Counted from the stretch's first letter, positions 26,696 to 37,890 are shown. The stretch is DNA of 64,000 nt from Engraulis encrasicolus (GCF_034702125.1 NC_085868.1:45934328-45998327); one strand, 5' to 3'. A program made the numbers and translations. The notes: generated by a model from the sequence alone, not told the origin.

Positions 26696-26911
26696 GTGCA
26701 CTATTGCATTCATCATCAGCAGATTGTTTAGGATTCAATTACAGTAAGCAAAACCAAAGCATGATGCACTCCAGCATCCAGCAATCATGTGAATTCATGC
26801 ACGCTCAATTTATCCACAAATGCATTGTACTATTTGTAATGTATTGTAGGCCTACAGTATGTCACTGAAGTCCTGCCAGCATATTGCATCCATCAATCAC
26901 TGTAACTTTAA

Positions 26912-27415
26912 AGGGACACTCCACCCATTTGCATTAGGCTTTCCATTGCTAGACACCCAGTCATACTTTTGAATGGTCGTGCAACACTCTCTCAATTCCC
27001 CTTGAGACAGGAGAAATCCGTATTCACCTCTTAACACTTCCTCCTACAATGATGTAAAAATCGTCATTTTGCATCATTGTAGGAGGAAGTGTAAGAGAGG
27101 TGGATTTCTGTTGAGACTACAAGCCTTTTTCCCACCCTTTCAACCCCGCCCATAGGGGGCTGGACCTAATGCGCTAACAGACCTATCACAGATCAGTGTG
27201 CCAGTGCTTTTGAAATCACTGGCATTGAGGCTCCAGTAAGTCACTGGCAGAGCTGCCTGGGTTGCAATTGCAATGCATTATGGGGATTGTTGTAACAAAT
27301 CCACAAGCACTAAAAAGTCATTTTCTGCTTTCAATTAGAAAGTTATGCTACTATTCTACTACACATATAACCCACTTTCAATACATGTTCATGTCTCCAC
27401 CGGTGGAATTCCCCT
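26912..27415. mobile_element. TTAA-flanked MITE with internal hairpin
   Basis: The ends are AGGGACACTCCAC and GTGGAATTCCCCT, flanked by TTAA at 26908-26911 and 27416-27419. Inside, CACTTCCTCCTACAATGATG (about 27036-27055) pairs with its inverted copy at about 27072-27091. No coding capacity. Confidence 0.8.
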
Positions 27416-27419
27416 TTAA

Positions 27420-28220
27420 GAGGTACTATCAGTCGTCTCAGGCCGTGTAGATCTGTTTAAATGGTGTCCAAGTTTAACAAATGGTTTATTTGACAATATT
27501 TATTACTCGCTGATCTTTAGCACTTTCCTTCAGCTGAAAGGGCATTCACAGGAGATGCACTGACCTCACATGGACAAAAAAGCTTGTAAACATTATGTTG
27601 GGTCAATCAAGCCAGAGCGTGACAACTTAAATGGAAACTAAAAGTAAATATAGGCTAATATGTAAAATATTATAATGCGCATATTATAAATTCCACTGTC
27701 GTGAGTGCGTTTCACACACTCTTAGGTGTCCCTCAAACAACTTTCACTATACCTCTCCAAGCCAGGGTGTACAGTCTATGCTTTAGAAATCACAAGGGTC
27801 CCTCTCACCATGATCACCTATCCTGGGGGTTCCCCATATTCAAACAGTGTGCCTCACAACATGCCGTACTTCTGACACCATTTGCAGCAAAGGGCAGTTG
27901 CTCCACCCACCCAACTTCAAACCCGGCCCTCCTGGGTGCCAAATGTGTGTTTTTGCCCACCACACCAAAGAACCAGGCTAGTTGGCCTGTACGTCAGAGC
28001 ACACCCTAGTTATGGGCACACCATCACAGCTTGATATGCCCAATTTAACGATTGGACATCTGCTAATCCAGCATGTAAACTATTTAAGTAGTATATTGAC
28101 CTTTAACAAAAATATTGTGGTCTGACTTACACATTGCTATGTGCTTATCATTTTATACTGAGCTCTGAAATGGGGAAACAGCCATTTGCATGACATAAAT
28201 GACCCAGTTGTAATAGTCCG
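27420..28220. other. Unannotated stretch
   Basis: A 102-codon plus-strand frame at 27701-28009 has no recognised domain. No other feature was identified. Confidence 0.4.
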
Positions 28221-28456
28221 TGTTAAAGGTTGGTATTATGTCCATGGGTTTCGACTTCAGATTACTGTTATTAGACGAGAAATATCTCTGAGGAACATGA
28301 ATGAACATAAACACTACTGTTGCAGGTGCAGATCATTAGTTTACTCCTTGAAGTGTTCACCACATACATACTTATGGGATTCACCCTGCCACCGAGCACA
28401 GCGCCCACCTGTGGGACGGCATACATAAATGCAACAGGCAACCCACATACATCACA
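28221..28456 (-). repeat. 3' LTR of a Ty3/gypsy element
   Basis: On the minus strand this 236-bp segment starts TGTGATG and ends TTTAACA, the TG...CA form of an LTR. It lies immediately after a purine-rich tract and about 230 bases downstream of the pol stop. No 5' LTR was found, so the assignment rests on position and ends. Confidence 0.65.
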
Positions 28457-28468
28457 TCTCCTCCCCAC
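28457..28468 (-). promoter_or_regulatory. Polypurine tract
   Basis: Minus-strand GTGGGGAGGAGA directly abuts the proposed LTR start, which is the expected plus-strand primer site in LTR retrotransposons. Confidence 0.65.
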
Positions 28469-28688
28469 TAAATATTGTGCCCACCCCCAAGATACACCCA
28501 GCAATCAAACTTTTTTTTTTTTCCCTTTTAAAAATCACACACTACCCTTAAGGCTGGGAGTAGACTGTCCCAAACCCCTGAGTCAGTCAAGGGTGTATTC
28601 TGCCCTTTTGGAGCGACGTGACTCTCTAACATAACACATAACAAGTCTCTTAATCAAAGTGTCCACAATAGTGTCTCTTAAACAAAGT

Positions 28689-28993
28689 TCATGGGACATA
28701 ACGGTCTGGTTGTTTAATAGTACGAGTTGGATATCTCTTACCAGTCTCTGCAGGTGGTGTGGTGTTTCCCTCTGGGGTTACCTGGGGTTCTGGTGTAGGG
28801 TCACTCACAGGAACTGTAGGAGTAGCTGGGTCAGGAGCTGTGTTTTCCAGCACCGGCAGGTGTGCTGGAATGCAGGACGATGCAGCTTCGCCGTTGTCAG
28901 CAGAAGTATCGAATTCAGCATACCTTGGCAACATCTGGTCCGTGTGTCGCCTCCAGTGTTGTGCTGTGCCGACGTCGACTGTGTAGGATACAG
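28689..28993 (-). pseudogene. Ty3/gypsy pol C-terminal tail
   Basis: A minus-strand frame continues the integrase C-terminal region: VSYTVDVGTAQHWRRHTDQM, then a Pro/Thr/Glu-rich tail ending in KRYPTRTIKQPDRYVP and a stop. In fish gypsy elements the W-R-H-x-D-Q segment closes the integrase C-terminal domain. It is separated from the integrase body (31308-32124) by the hAT-like insertion at 28994-31299. Removing that insertion and one target copy brings the two parts together in frame, so the split came after the gypsy copy inserted. Confidence 0.8.
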
Positions 28994-29059
28994 CAGGGAT
29001 TCTTAACCTTTTTGACGTTGAGGCCCATTTTTTCCAGNGCACAGCGTCCTGGGGCCCAT

Positions 29060-30400
29060 AAAGGGCGGGTTATGCTTCCTACTTGTGCCACAGAGTGAGC
29101 TTGTCGCAGCCATGATGCAGTTAATTTTGGTTTATGCCCTGTTTTGAAGCACGGTCTGCGCGATGTCATTCCACGCTGAAACTGCCGTCAATACAAAGAG
29201 TAAACTAGACGTGTCGGTTGTTTTTTAGCATCACAGACTCGACGAGAATGAAAATGAAACATTAAATCTTTATATCACGTGCATGTTTGATCGCACTGGC
29301 AGCCACAGTGGTAGTTTGGAACAAAGAAGTGGCTCATTTGTCGAGGACGAAGCGGAATGTTTCCTCGACCTCGGAACCACTGTTCAACTGTCCAAATAAC
29401 TTCAGCGTCGTAACTTGCAAGCGCATGTGTTGTCTTTGGTTCGTGTAAATAAATCAAACAACAAAGCACGGGCAACTTATTTAATGAAGAGCTCACAGTC
29501 CGTAGACCGACGAAGGTTAGAACAAGGAAGTAGCGCTTGTTCTCGACTCGAGGACAGAGCAGGCTGGTCGAGAGGACCAATCAGAGACCTATTTTCGCCC
29601 TTTCACGCCGTCGCTCCCTGCGTCGAGACACAATTTCGGGGAGGTGCCCCAGAGTACCTGCGTGATGGGGGGGCTTCACTACGTTAACTGCGCGGCTCAC
29701 TGCATTACGACGCAGGGACGCTGGACTGGAGGCATAAACCACCCTTTAAGGGTGGTTTATGCCTCGAGATCAGCGTCCCTGCGTCGTGATGCAGTGAGCT
29801 GCGCAGTTAACGGAGTGAAGCCCCCCCCCATCACGCAGGTACTCTGGGGCATCTCCCCAAAATTGTGTCTCGACGCAGGGAGTGATGCAGACAGCGACGG
29901 AGTGAATGGCGAAAATAGGTCTCTGATTGGTCCTCTCGACCAGCCTGCTCTGTCCTCGAGTCGAGAACAAGCTACCGTTCTAACCTTCATCGGTCTACGG
30001 ACTGTGAGCTCTTCATTAAATAAGTTGCCCTTGCTTTGTCGTTTCATTTATTTACACGAACCAAAGACAACACGTGCGCTTGCAAGTTACGACGCTGAAG
30101 TTATTTGGACAGTTGAACAGTGTTTCCGAGGTCGAGGAAACATTCCGCTTCGTCCTCGACAAATGAGCCACCACGGTGGCTGCCAGTGCGATCAAACATG
30201 CACGTGATATAAAGATTTTTCATTGTCGTCGAGTCTGTGAAGCTTAAAAAACAACCGACACGTCTAGGTTACTCTTTGTATTGAAGGCAGTTTGAGCGTG
30301 GATTGACATCGCGCAGACCGCGCGTCACAACAAAATTAACTGCATCATGACTGCGACAAGCTCACTCTGTGGCACTACCAGGAAGTATAACCCACCCTTT
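29060..30400. mobile_element. 1.34-kb palindrome: two inverted TTAA-type elements
   Basis: The left copy (29060-29747) and right copy (29748-30400) are near reverse complements of about 650-690 bases. Each is bounded by AAAGGGYGGKTTATGC-like ends, and they abut at ACCCTTTAAGGGT, a shared TTAA. The outer edges read ATAA and TTTAG, decayed TTAA. The interior is CpG-rich and includes GTCCTCTCGACCAGCCTGC and its inverted copy. No transposase is seen; the open frames are mirror shadows on each arm. The TTAA target suggests piggyBac- or Kolobok-type transposition. Confidence 0.85.
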
Positions 30401-30426
30401 AGGCTATTAATTTATATTAGGCTCTA

Positions 30427-30534
30427 TATTATATTATATTATATTATATTATATTATATTATAGGGAAATATAATATAATATAATATAATATAATATAAT
30501 ATAATATAATATAATATAATATAATATATAGGCC
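30427..30534. repeat. (ATATT)n inverted microsatellite
   Basis: ATATT units followed, after AGGGAA, by the complementary AATAT phase. The tract is itself self-complementary. Confidence 0.95.
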
Positions 30535-31307
30535 TATTATATTATTATATAAATTATAAATAAATAGGCAATTAATTAAGTCTTTTATCACAAGGGATAG
30601 AACTGTATTAATGTTAGGCTGATATTAATCTCACTCATTTAATTTCACTCCTCAAATTCACTCAGTTTAGCAAGTCACACATTTGAATGCCTCTTTGACA
30701 GCTCAGAGTTTGCGTGACAGCTCTTGACTTGCGATTTTCAATGAATCTGCTGATGTAAAATTCAGAACGCTTTTTTGCTGATGTGAAAACGCGACGTGAA
30801 AAGAAGAGAAATTCCACAGCCCGATGGAAAACTTTCCAGTGGGCCTATCAAGCATAATTCGTGAAAGGACTAGTGTGGACACTTGGACAAGTATAAGGGA
30901 TAAAGATTCTGTAACTAGAATTATCTTGAGTAACCATTGAACACCTAATTTCTAACTACTAAAACGTGAGGATAGGACAGAGAAGACATCGCCAAATCAG
31001 CTGGAAAGCGGTTGGTAATTTCTCTTTTCCCATATAGCCTACAAGGTGTGTTTCCATCTTGTTCTTGATGAATCTCCTACTCTCCCGAACAAAAAAAAAC
31101 AGCGTTATGACAGAGTTGAATTTGAAAGTCTCACACACTATTAATGCGTCGGAAGCATTTGGGCTTAATAACGCTTACTCGTCCATGCAGTCCCGCGACC
31201 CTGTCGGCCCACTGGTGCAAAATGTAAAGTTGTCTGCAGCCCTGGAGGTTGTGCGCGCGGCCCAACTTTGGTCCGCGGCCCTATGGTTAAGAATCCCTGC
31301 TCTACAG

Positions 31308-32124
31308 GACCAGTCTCAGCTGCGACGACTCCCGATGTCCATTTCTTCTCTCCTCCCCCGTAATCCCGAACGAGAACTGGGTCTCCTGCCTTGAATGACC
31401 TGGCTTTTGCATGCATTCCTCGATAAGCACACTGCTTCTCTTGTGCTTTCTCTACCTCCGCGGTGACACTGGGCTTCAGCAGGTCGAGTCGAGAGCGCAG
31501 CTTCCGATGCATGAAAAGCATGGATGGACACTCCTTCGTTGTGGAGTGTGGAGTGTTGCGGTACATTAGTAGAAAAGCATCCAGCCTGTGTTGTATTGAC
31601 GCGGTTCCAGTGGAGCGCTTCAGTGACTGCTTGAATGTCAAACGTCAGGTGTCAAACTCATGTGACGTAAATTGGGGGCCGTTGTCACTCACCAAGGTCT
31701 CCGGGAGACCATAGCGACTGAATAACCCTCGGAGCACCTGAATGGTTTTGGTTGTCGTGGTGGAACTCATAAGGTGCACTTCAGGCCATTTCGAGTGGGC
31801 GTCTACGATGACCATGAACATTTGTCCCTGGAACGGTCCAGCAAAGTCGACGTGAATTCTCTGCCATGGAGAGGCAGGCCAGGTCCATGGGTGGAGTGGT
31901 GCTGGCCCCGGTGCTTTCTGTGTGAGTTTGCAAGGCTGGCAGCCTTTTGAGACTTGTTCAATTTGAGCGTCGATTCCAGGCCACCACATGTAACTGCGCG
32001 CCACAGCTTTCATTCGGACAACACCTGGGTGTCCAGTGTGCAGTTCAGACAGCAGCTGTGGTCTCAATTTTGGGGGAAATTGTGGAAAACAAACTTTTAC
32101 TTCACTCTGCTTCCATCTGCTCAC
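31308..32124 (-). pseudogene. Ty3/gypsy integrase, degraded
   Basis: The minus-strand frame shows an HHCC zinc-binding N-terminus (HTGHPGVVR, then CQPCK). The integrase core follows, with its first Asp in HVDFAGPF and second Asp in VSDNGPQFTSHEF. An in-frame TGA (31645-31647) comes next. Roughly 25-30 residues expected before TFKQSLK, including the third catalytic acidic residue, are missing. The part after the stop has RLDAFLLMYRNTPHSTT and a C-terminal GDPVLVRDY segment before the hAT-like insertion at 31299. Upstream similarity stops near 32125, and no RT or RNase H follows, so the copy is 5' truncated. It cannot encode an active integrase. Confidence 0.9.
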
Positions 32125-32452
32125 ACAGTTTACTCGGGGTCAGTCTGCTCACTCAGTATTCACTGCACTCATTGCTATCTCCCCACCTCCCTTCTCTGAT
32201 GACCTGAAGTCCCACAATGACCTCACACAGTTCCTGACATCTAAACAAATCATTATTTCTTCCCAAACAGCTCTCTTAACACCTACAGTAGGTTTGTATT
32301 TCCGTGTGGATAGAGGAGTCATAATTAATGAAGGCTTAAGCACGCAGAGGTCGACATCCCGAGGCCAAAGAATCGTAAGTTCACAATACCAGGCAGGCAT
32401 CCTCAGCACTGTAGGGCTCCGCGTGTTAAGCAAACACTGACATGATTCTGAG

Positions 32453-32610
32453 CAGGCCCATCGACAGGGGGGCACAAAGGGGTGTGTTGTCCCCGGCCCC
32501 AGGGAGCTAAAGGGCCCAGAATCGGGGTCCCCATTGCATTTTATGTATTGGGTAGACGGTCGTTTCAGATTACTTTGTCCTGGGCCCAGCGAAAGGTGTC
32601 AGCGGCCCTG
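32453..32610. mobile_element. hAT-type MITE, family C copy 1
   Basis: Flanked by a perfect 8-bp duplication attctgag (32445-32452 and 32611-32618). The ends are CAGGCCCATCGACAG and, in reverse complement, CAGGGCCGCTGACAC. The interior has GGGCCCAGAATCGGGG. It is related to the element at 36103-36611. Confidence 0.88.
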
Positions 32611-33134
32611 ATTCTGAGTGATGGAGAGGAAAAAAAGACTGTACAGTATAGTTCTAGTACACACAGGCTTCAACAATGGAAACTCACAGCAGTTTATACT
32701 GTGACCTTTCACCCAGCTGTTGTGCTCTTTGCCCCCAAGAGCCTCCAGAGTATGAATGCAACCAGGGAAAGAGTAACGCTCAATTTCCTCAATGCAGAAT
32801 TGTAGACCATACTTGCTGATGCAGATGATATTCGCAAGGGTACAGGGTCAGAAAAATACTTCCAAACTAAAGTAATAGAAAACAGAATAGTACAATATAT
32901 AGGCCTACACATACGTGGCTTTTCTTCAAAATTGTAACAAAAGACAAACTAATTTAGTTACTCTCCAAAGTGGTGTCAAACCTCTCATCTCTCATTCTCT
33001 CATCACTGTATATGTAGATAGTCTACTCCATCACTTTAACTGTCTGGATGTTTGCAGAATATTTTATCACTGAAATTTAGATAATCTATGATAACTATGA
33101 AATGTGAAATTCCCTATCCTCATATTTTTTGAAG

Positions 33135-33203
33135 CAGCTGTCCAGTTTCACTGACCAACGTGAGGTGTAACATGACTACGTTGGTCAGTGAAACCGACAG
33201 CTG
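33135..33203. repeat. Short near-perfect hairpin
   Basis: The left arm, with CAGTTTCACTGACCAACGT, pairs with the right arm, with ACGTTGGTCAGTGAAACC. This gives 25 of 27 positions around a 16-base loop (33162-33177). It could be a remnant of a foldback MITE or a precursor-like RNA hairpin. Confidence 0.85.
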
Positions 33204-33855
33204 TTTGCAAAAAAGGCTGTGTATACTGTACTGTACTGTATGTACATGTACTGTAGATTTTACTTTTTGAAGCATAGTCCGAAATAACTACATGACCTGC
33301 CAAAACCTGGCAAATATTTATTCACTCATTGTGTATTCAGGTAAACTGACTGAGCACTCTGAGCACTGTGTTATGGTTACGAGCTGAGAGACAAGGTAGG
33401 AAAGTACAAGTCTGTAAGTAAAAAGTGTGTAAATATTTGGTTTAACCAAAAATGCATTTCACAGCTCCACTTCCAAAGTTTTTGATATCCTGCAAAACAA
33501 TCCGGGATGCTGCAGCATCAGTCATCGGCATGGCGACACAAGAACATCCAGGTTCTGTGGCTCCAAATCATGACATTCCTCCACATTTCACATTTCACAG
33601 AGTTTCATCATGGCTCCACAGAGATGACATTACAGAGGTCATTCTGTTACATTTTTATTTCTTGCCCGGCCAACGCATCCGACCTTCAGGGCATAGACAT
33701 CTTTTGTCCAGACAGGGCTTCCATCTTATCAGTCTGTCTAAGGTGCAATCATTAGCAAAATGCTTAAAATGGAGAGCTGACAATGAAGATCCTACACTAA
33801 TCAGGAAAAGGCATCAGTCAGTCATGTTAAAACGGGCCGCTTGCCCTATGTGTAT

Positions 33856-34062
33856 TGCTTCATGACTCCAATTAAATATTGTCAGCTGACAGTGCTACCC
33901 ACTTCCGTGACCCTTTTAAGGTACCAGAGTTTTTAAAAACGGGACTCACTATATTCCGTGCCACTTTGTGCAGGCGGTTGTATTTATGTCTTACGAGATA
34001 CAGTATGACTTGAGTGTGCATGTGCTTCATGACTCCAATTAAATATTGTCAGCTGACAGTGC
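33856..34062 (+). repeat. 40-bp exact direct repeat, 167-bp offset
   Basis: 33856-33895 equals 34023-34062 (contains TTCATGACTCCAATTAAATA). The following bases are weakly similar, suggesting an old tandem duplication. Confidence 0.9.
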
Positions 34063-34809
34063 ATTTCCTTCCTTAACACTTTTTGGGAACCAGAAACATC
34101 GAGTATGAGTGCAGATGTAGGGAGTACTGTATCAAGGCAGATTTAGGGCCATTTCTGCCTGCAGGGGCAGATCTAGCCATTTTAGGGCCCTTGACGAAAT
34201 ATGTACATGGGGTCCTCAAAAGCCATTGTATAGACATAATATTCTGCTTTTTTGGTGTTGTTTTAGTGTTTTGTCTCAGATGATTTGCCTCTTAACTTAA
34301 CCTGGTTTACTCCTGAACCAGCTTGGTAGGGCCCAGTATACATTCAGAACTTATCAGATGGGAAGGGATATCTCCAATGTTAACTTTACCCCATTTGGAT
34401 TAAAGCTTCTGATAGTACTGAAATGCGAGTCTAAATCTGTCATGAAAATTCACATCTTATGCCTATTGATTAATTGCAGTTTCCTTCCACCCCCTACATG
34501 TTCACTCAGATTTAATATTCATGTACTCATATTATGCAGCAGGTATCTTGTTTATTTAGTTTGATATTCTGGAGCTGGAGGTGAGGGGGAGAAATATGTG
34601 GAATGTGGAATGAAGACGGCAGGGAGTCTGGGGTTGACTGTGTGTGTGTGTGTTGGGGGGTTTGGGGTGTCGGACTTGTTCCTTTTCAATTTAGATTCAT
34701 TTTCCTAGATGACACAATTATCCCTGCTGTTGTCGTCTGCTGGATGATAATGATGCTATCAGCACCAACCTTATAGTCACGCCTGCATCCCGCTCCTTGT
34801 TCGCTAGAA

Positions 34810-35015
34810 CAGTGTTTCCCAACCTTTTTTGTTTTGTGTACCCCCTAAGCATTTTCATTGTGCCATGAGTACCCCCGAGTCAAGTTCTGTATCGCTTTCT
34901 CCATGTCAATGAAACTAAGCTACATACATTTGTTGAAATTACATTTTTCCAATTACCCCCTGCAGTGTGCTCGCGTACCCCTGGTGGTACACGTACCCCT
35001 GGTTGGGAAACACTG
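34810..35015. mobile_element. hAT-type MITE
   Basis: Perfect inverted ends CAGTGTTTCCCAACC and GGTTGGGAAACACTG. The 8-bp flanks are cgctagaa (34802-34809) and ctctagaa (35016-35023), one mismatch. The interior has repeated GTACCCC motifs. Confidence 0.9.
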
Positions 35016-35023
35016 CTCTAGAA

Positions 35024-36102
35024 GGAGATCACTGTCTTGTTTGCGTGTCTTTTTCCCAGGGGCCATGGCCAGCGCTTTAAATAAATGGAAAAGCAAGCAA
35101 TCAGACTCAGAGGAGGAGGGTGGTTTTTTTTACTCTCTCCCTCTCTCTCTCGCAGCCTTCTCTCTCTTTCACCCCATCATGTTTGATGATGTTTTGCCAT
35201 GTTCATGTGGACACTATAGTGACACCTTGTGGCTTAATTGGAAATGGTCTCTGCCTAATATATTCATCATTTATATCAGTACAGTTTAAATATTCATAGA
35301 AATGCAAAATGGGGGGTGGGGGTGGTCCCCCTCCCCACACCCACATGACTCCACAAGCATTAGTAAACAAATTGCATTTATAGTTCTCTGATATGCTGGA
35401 ATTTCTTTTTCCTGTCTTTTTTTTCAATGGGTCTAAGATTTCACACAAGCTAATGATTTTCTGTTCAGTGTGAGTCAGACAGCTTAGAAATATGAAAGCA
35501 ATTACTTTGTTGTTCTGGCACGCCATCATGGCCGAGCTCTGCTTCCCTCCCGCCCTCTTCAATGGCAGTGAGTCGTGTCAATAATTCTCCCATGCTGTTC
35601 GCATTGCAAAATATGTTTGTTTAATTTCATCAGACGCAGGCGTTTCAAACAAACAGCGGTAACAAATATCTTGGGAGCTGGGAACAGCAAGCCACTTGAT
35701 GGTCACATTTGTCTAAATCCAATCGACATTTTGGTACATAAACTGCAGTGCTTAAAATAATATACAGTAGCTGCCTTCCTGCGCTGTCTGTAAGCTCGAA
35801 GGGAATTCAGAAATGATTGTCATGAAAATTGCAGCTTACAATATTTGCGGCGTATCCATTTGTCTGCTGTTGTGATTACATGCCAACCGACGTTTTATAT
35901 TTCTCCTCGTCTTTCATTCAGATCGTCTCTGATCTGGCCAGCGATGACGCTCATAAACCATGTTCAGAGCTTCCCCACCCGGTGCAACACAAGTTTCATC
36001 AGGTTTGTCTTACAGAGCGCAATTCACAGGCCATTAATGAAAAATCAATTAAAGCACAGACACCCATGGGGAGCTCTATAGCTTTTCATGGCCAGCTGCA
36101 TT
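35024..36102. other. Mostly unannotated; one possible coding exon
   Basis: At 35051-35124 a polypyrimidine tract and CAG precede GGGCCATGGCCAGCGC and a short frame beginning MASALNKWKSKQSDSEEEGG, with a Kozak-like context. It looks exon-like (acidic/basic, SEEE), but I do not recognise the protein and the donor side is unclear. Nothing else was identified. Confidence 0.2.
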
Positions 36103-36611
36103 CAGGGAAGCCGCCAGTGGGGGGAAAGGGGTCAGAGAGGGGGCCCAGAATGGGATCCGCTATACCAGTGTTTCTCAACAGGGGTGCCGGGGCACCCTGG
36201 GGTGCCGCGGGCCCCCCTCAGGGGTGCCGTGGAAACGTAGCTGATAAATAAAATATGTAATATAATACATATTTGTCTAAATTAATAAGTTAATGCTGGT
36301 CAGTGGAATCTTTCATCTGCCATTTACGCACAATAAAGTAAATATAGGTCGCCCCAGTCAGCTACCATTTGAAACGTAGGTCGTGTGACGTCTCCAAATG
36401 TGTTACTTTTCTAAGCTTGTGTGGTATCGGATACGATGCCATGTTACAGCTTGTTGGTTTGGGGTGCCTTGAAATTTATCATGAATTGAAAGGGTGCCTC
36501 GCCTAAAGAAAGGTTAAGAACCACTCCGCTATACATTGTGTTGATTGGGTTTGGGGCCCTTTCAGATGTTTTTTTTCTTCCCAGGACCAGCCAAAGCTGT
36601 CAGCAGCCCTG
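36103..36611. mobile_element. hAT-type MITE, family C copy 2, host of a nested MITE
   Basis: A perfect 8-bp duplication gctgcatt lies at 36095-36102 and 36612-36619. The ends are CAGGGAAGCCGCCAG and, in reverse complement, CAGGGCTGCTGACAG. It shares GGGCCCAGAATGGGATCC-like sequence with 32453-32610. It is interrupted by 36165-36525. Confidence 0.9.
36165..36525. mobile_element. hAT-type MITE nested in 36103-36611
   Basis: A perfect 8-bp duplication ccgctata lies at 36157-36164 and 36526-36533. The ends are CCAGTGTTTCTCAAC and GTTAAGAACCACT. The GGGGTGCCG motif repeats near the left end. No coding capacity. Confidence 0.93.
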
Positions 36612-36619
36612 GCTGCATT

Positions 36620-37656
36620 TGCACAGGTGTTGCCAGGTGGCCTTTTTGCTGCTGGGTGAAGGCTATAAGTCTCATCAGAGTCAAAAAATGCTTCAGTGAA
36701 CAGGGGGGCTGCGTGAAAACCTTGTCAGCTATTCTAAGACTTTTTAACCAAGCCTTAACAAAGCCAGCATGATTCATTCAGCTTTCATAAGCAGTGTGAT
36801 CTATGCACAACGATAAGACCTGAATAAACCATATCTTTATTCTCTTATCAGATGTGTGATAGGCCTATCTGATGTGAGTGCTTTTGAACCAAGTCTCCCC
36901 AGTCTTTGTAGGATTTGGCATGAACATTCATTAAGGAGCATAGAAGCAACAGACAGGCATGCTAGTACCTGTGATATCTGCTCTATTTAGGAGGCATTAT
37001 ACACAGTGTCTGGTGGGTAAAGAGTTTGGATGTGGGGTTGGGAGTACTGGTGACGCCATCCTATGTACTTCCACCCAAAGATTTTGGCTCCGCACATGGG
37101 GAAATCCTTGCTCGGTTCCCCCGGTTCGGCCAATCAGCAAACAGTTGGGTGTAATGACGCAAAACTCACCCGCGGAGTCCATTACTCATTGGTTAAGGTA
37201 ACACTATTTACACTTTTGTGTTGTTATTTGTATGCCTTTGCAACACTATCCGGTAATAGTCATGCTAATAAAGCACAATTTGAATTTGAATTCGGAACTC
37301 CAATGAATTTAAATGGATACTGTAAGCTCAGACCATCTCCCAACCTCCATGGAGACGGATTCCTCTTAGCTTTCCCCAGACTATTTGACAGAGTCAACAG
37401 TGGACTTTCGCCCAGGCTAGGTATTGCCGAGGGCAATGAAGAGGACCAAAGAGTAGACAGACATGAGATATTTATTAGCCGAGGTGACATGACAGCCTGA
37501 ATCTTAAGAAGCCTTCTTTGTCCTCGTCTAACCCTGTGCCTCCACAGTCAAAATGCCTGTGCCCTGATTTAACCTGACTGCTGTCCACTGTATTAGTAGT
37601 GATATGAGTTAATGTAAGTTGGATTTGTAATGCTGAAGGTTTCCTAGACCCACTAT
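36620..37656. other. Unannotated stretch with repeat fragments
   Basis: 37045-37130 (GCCATCCTATGTACTTCCACC) is a diverged copy of the sequence at about 2132-2190 (GAGCCATCCTACGTACTTCC). AATTTGAATTTGAATTC at about 37276 looks like a LINE tail. No gene recognised. Confidence 0.45.
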
Positions 37657-37821
37657 TGCCTCTTTTCCACTGCCGTTTTTTTCTTGTAGGCCTACAGCTT
37701 GACACAGCGAGACTCGGCCGCCACTTTTTGCTTTTCAAATAGGCACGACACAGCTCAATCGTTCAGCAAATGCGCTGTGTCGAGCTAGGCCTACCAGAAA
37801 AGCGGCAGTGGGAAAGAGGCA
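37657..37821. mobile_element. Harbinger-like MITE, family D copy 1
   Basis: Ends TGCCTCTTTTCCACTGCCG and the inverted form CGGCAGTGGGAAAGAGGCA. The interior carries CTCGGCCGCCACTTTTTGC. The paralogue at 41446-41625 has a 3-bp TTA duplication. Confidence 0.85.
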
Positions 37822-37890
37822 TGAGTGTGTATGTGTAATGTGCGTGTGCGTGTGCGTGTGCGTGCTTCTCACTCTCTCACTCACACACAT

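Larger units (their letters stand above)
28994..31299. mobile_element. hAT-like element inserted in gypsy pol
   Basis: The ends are CAGGGATTCTTAACC and GGTTAAGAATCCCTG, perfect 15-bp inverted repeats of hAT type. The flanking 8-mers ggatacag and ctctacag share five bases. The right flank has evidently mutated, because the left flank fits the interrupted pol codons. The interior is occupied by a palindromic pair of TTAA-type elements (29060-30400) and an AT-rich repeat. One undetermined base lies at 29038. Confidence 0.85.
32619..34809. other. Unannotated stretch
   Basis: Contains a 27-bp-stem hairpin at 33135-33203 and a 40-bp exact direct repeat (33856-33895 and 34023-34062). About 34130-34340 has GGGGCAGATCTAGCC and GGTAGGGCCCAG fragments of hAT-type MITEs. 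No gene is recognised. Confidence 0.45.

Noticed and set aside
29644..30207. 187-codon plus-strand frame
   Set aside because: It crosses the centre of the palindrome, so the same sequence is read on both arms; no domain.
28221..32124. Endogenous retrovirus
   Set aside because: Integrase type and absence of any envelope frame fit a Ty3/gypsy retrotransposon remnant; RT is absent so finer placement is not possible.
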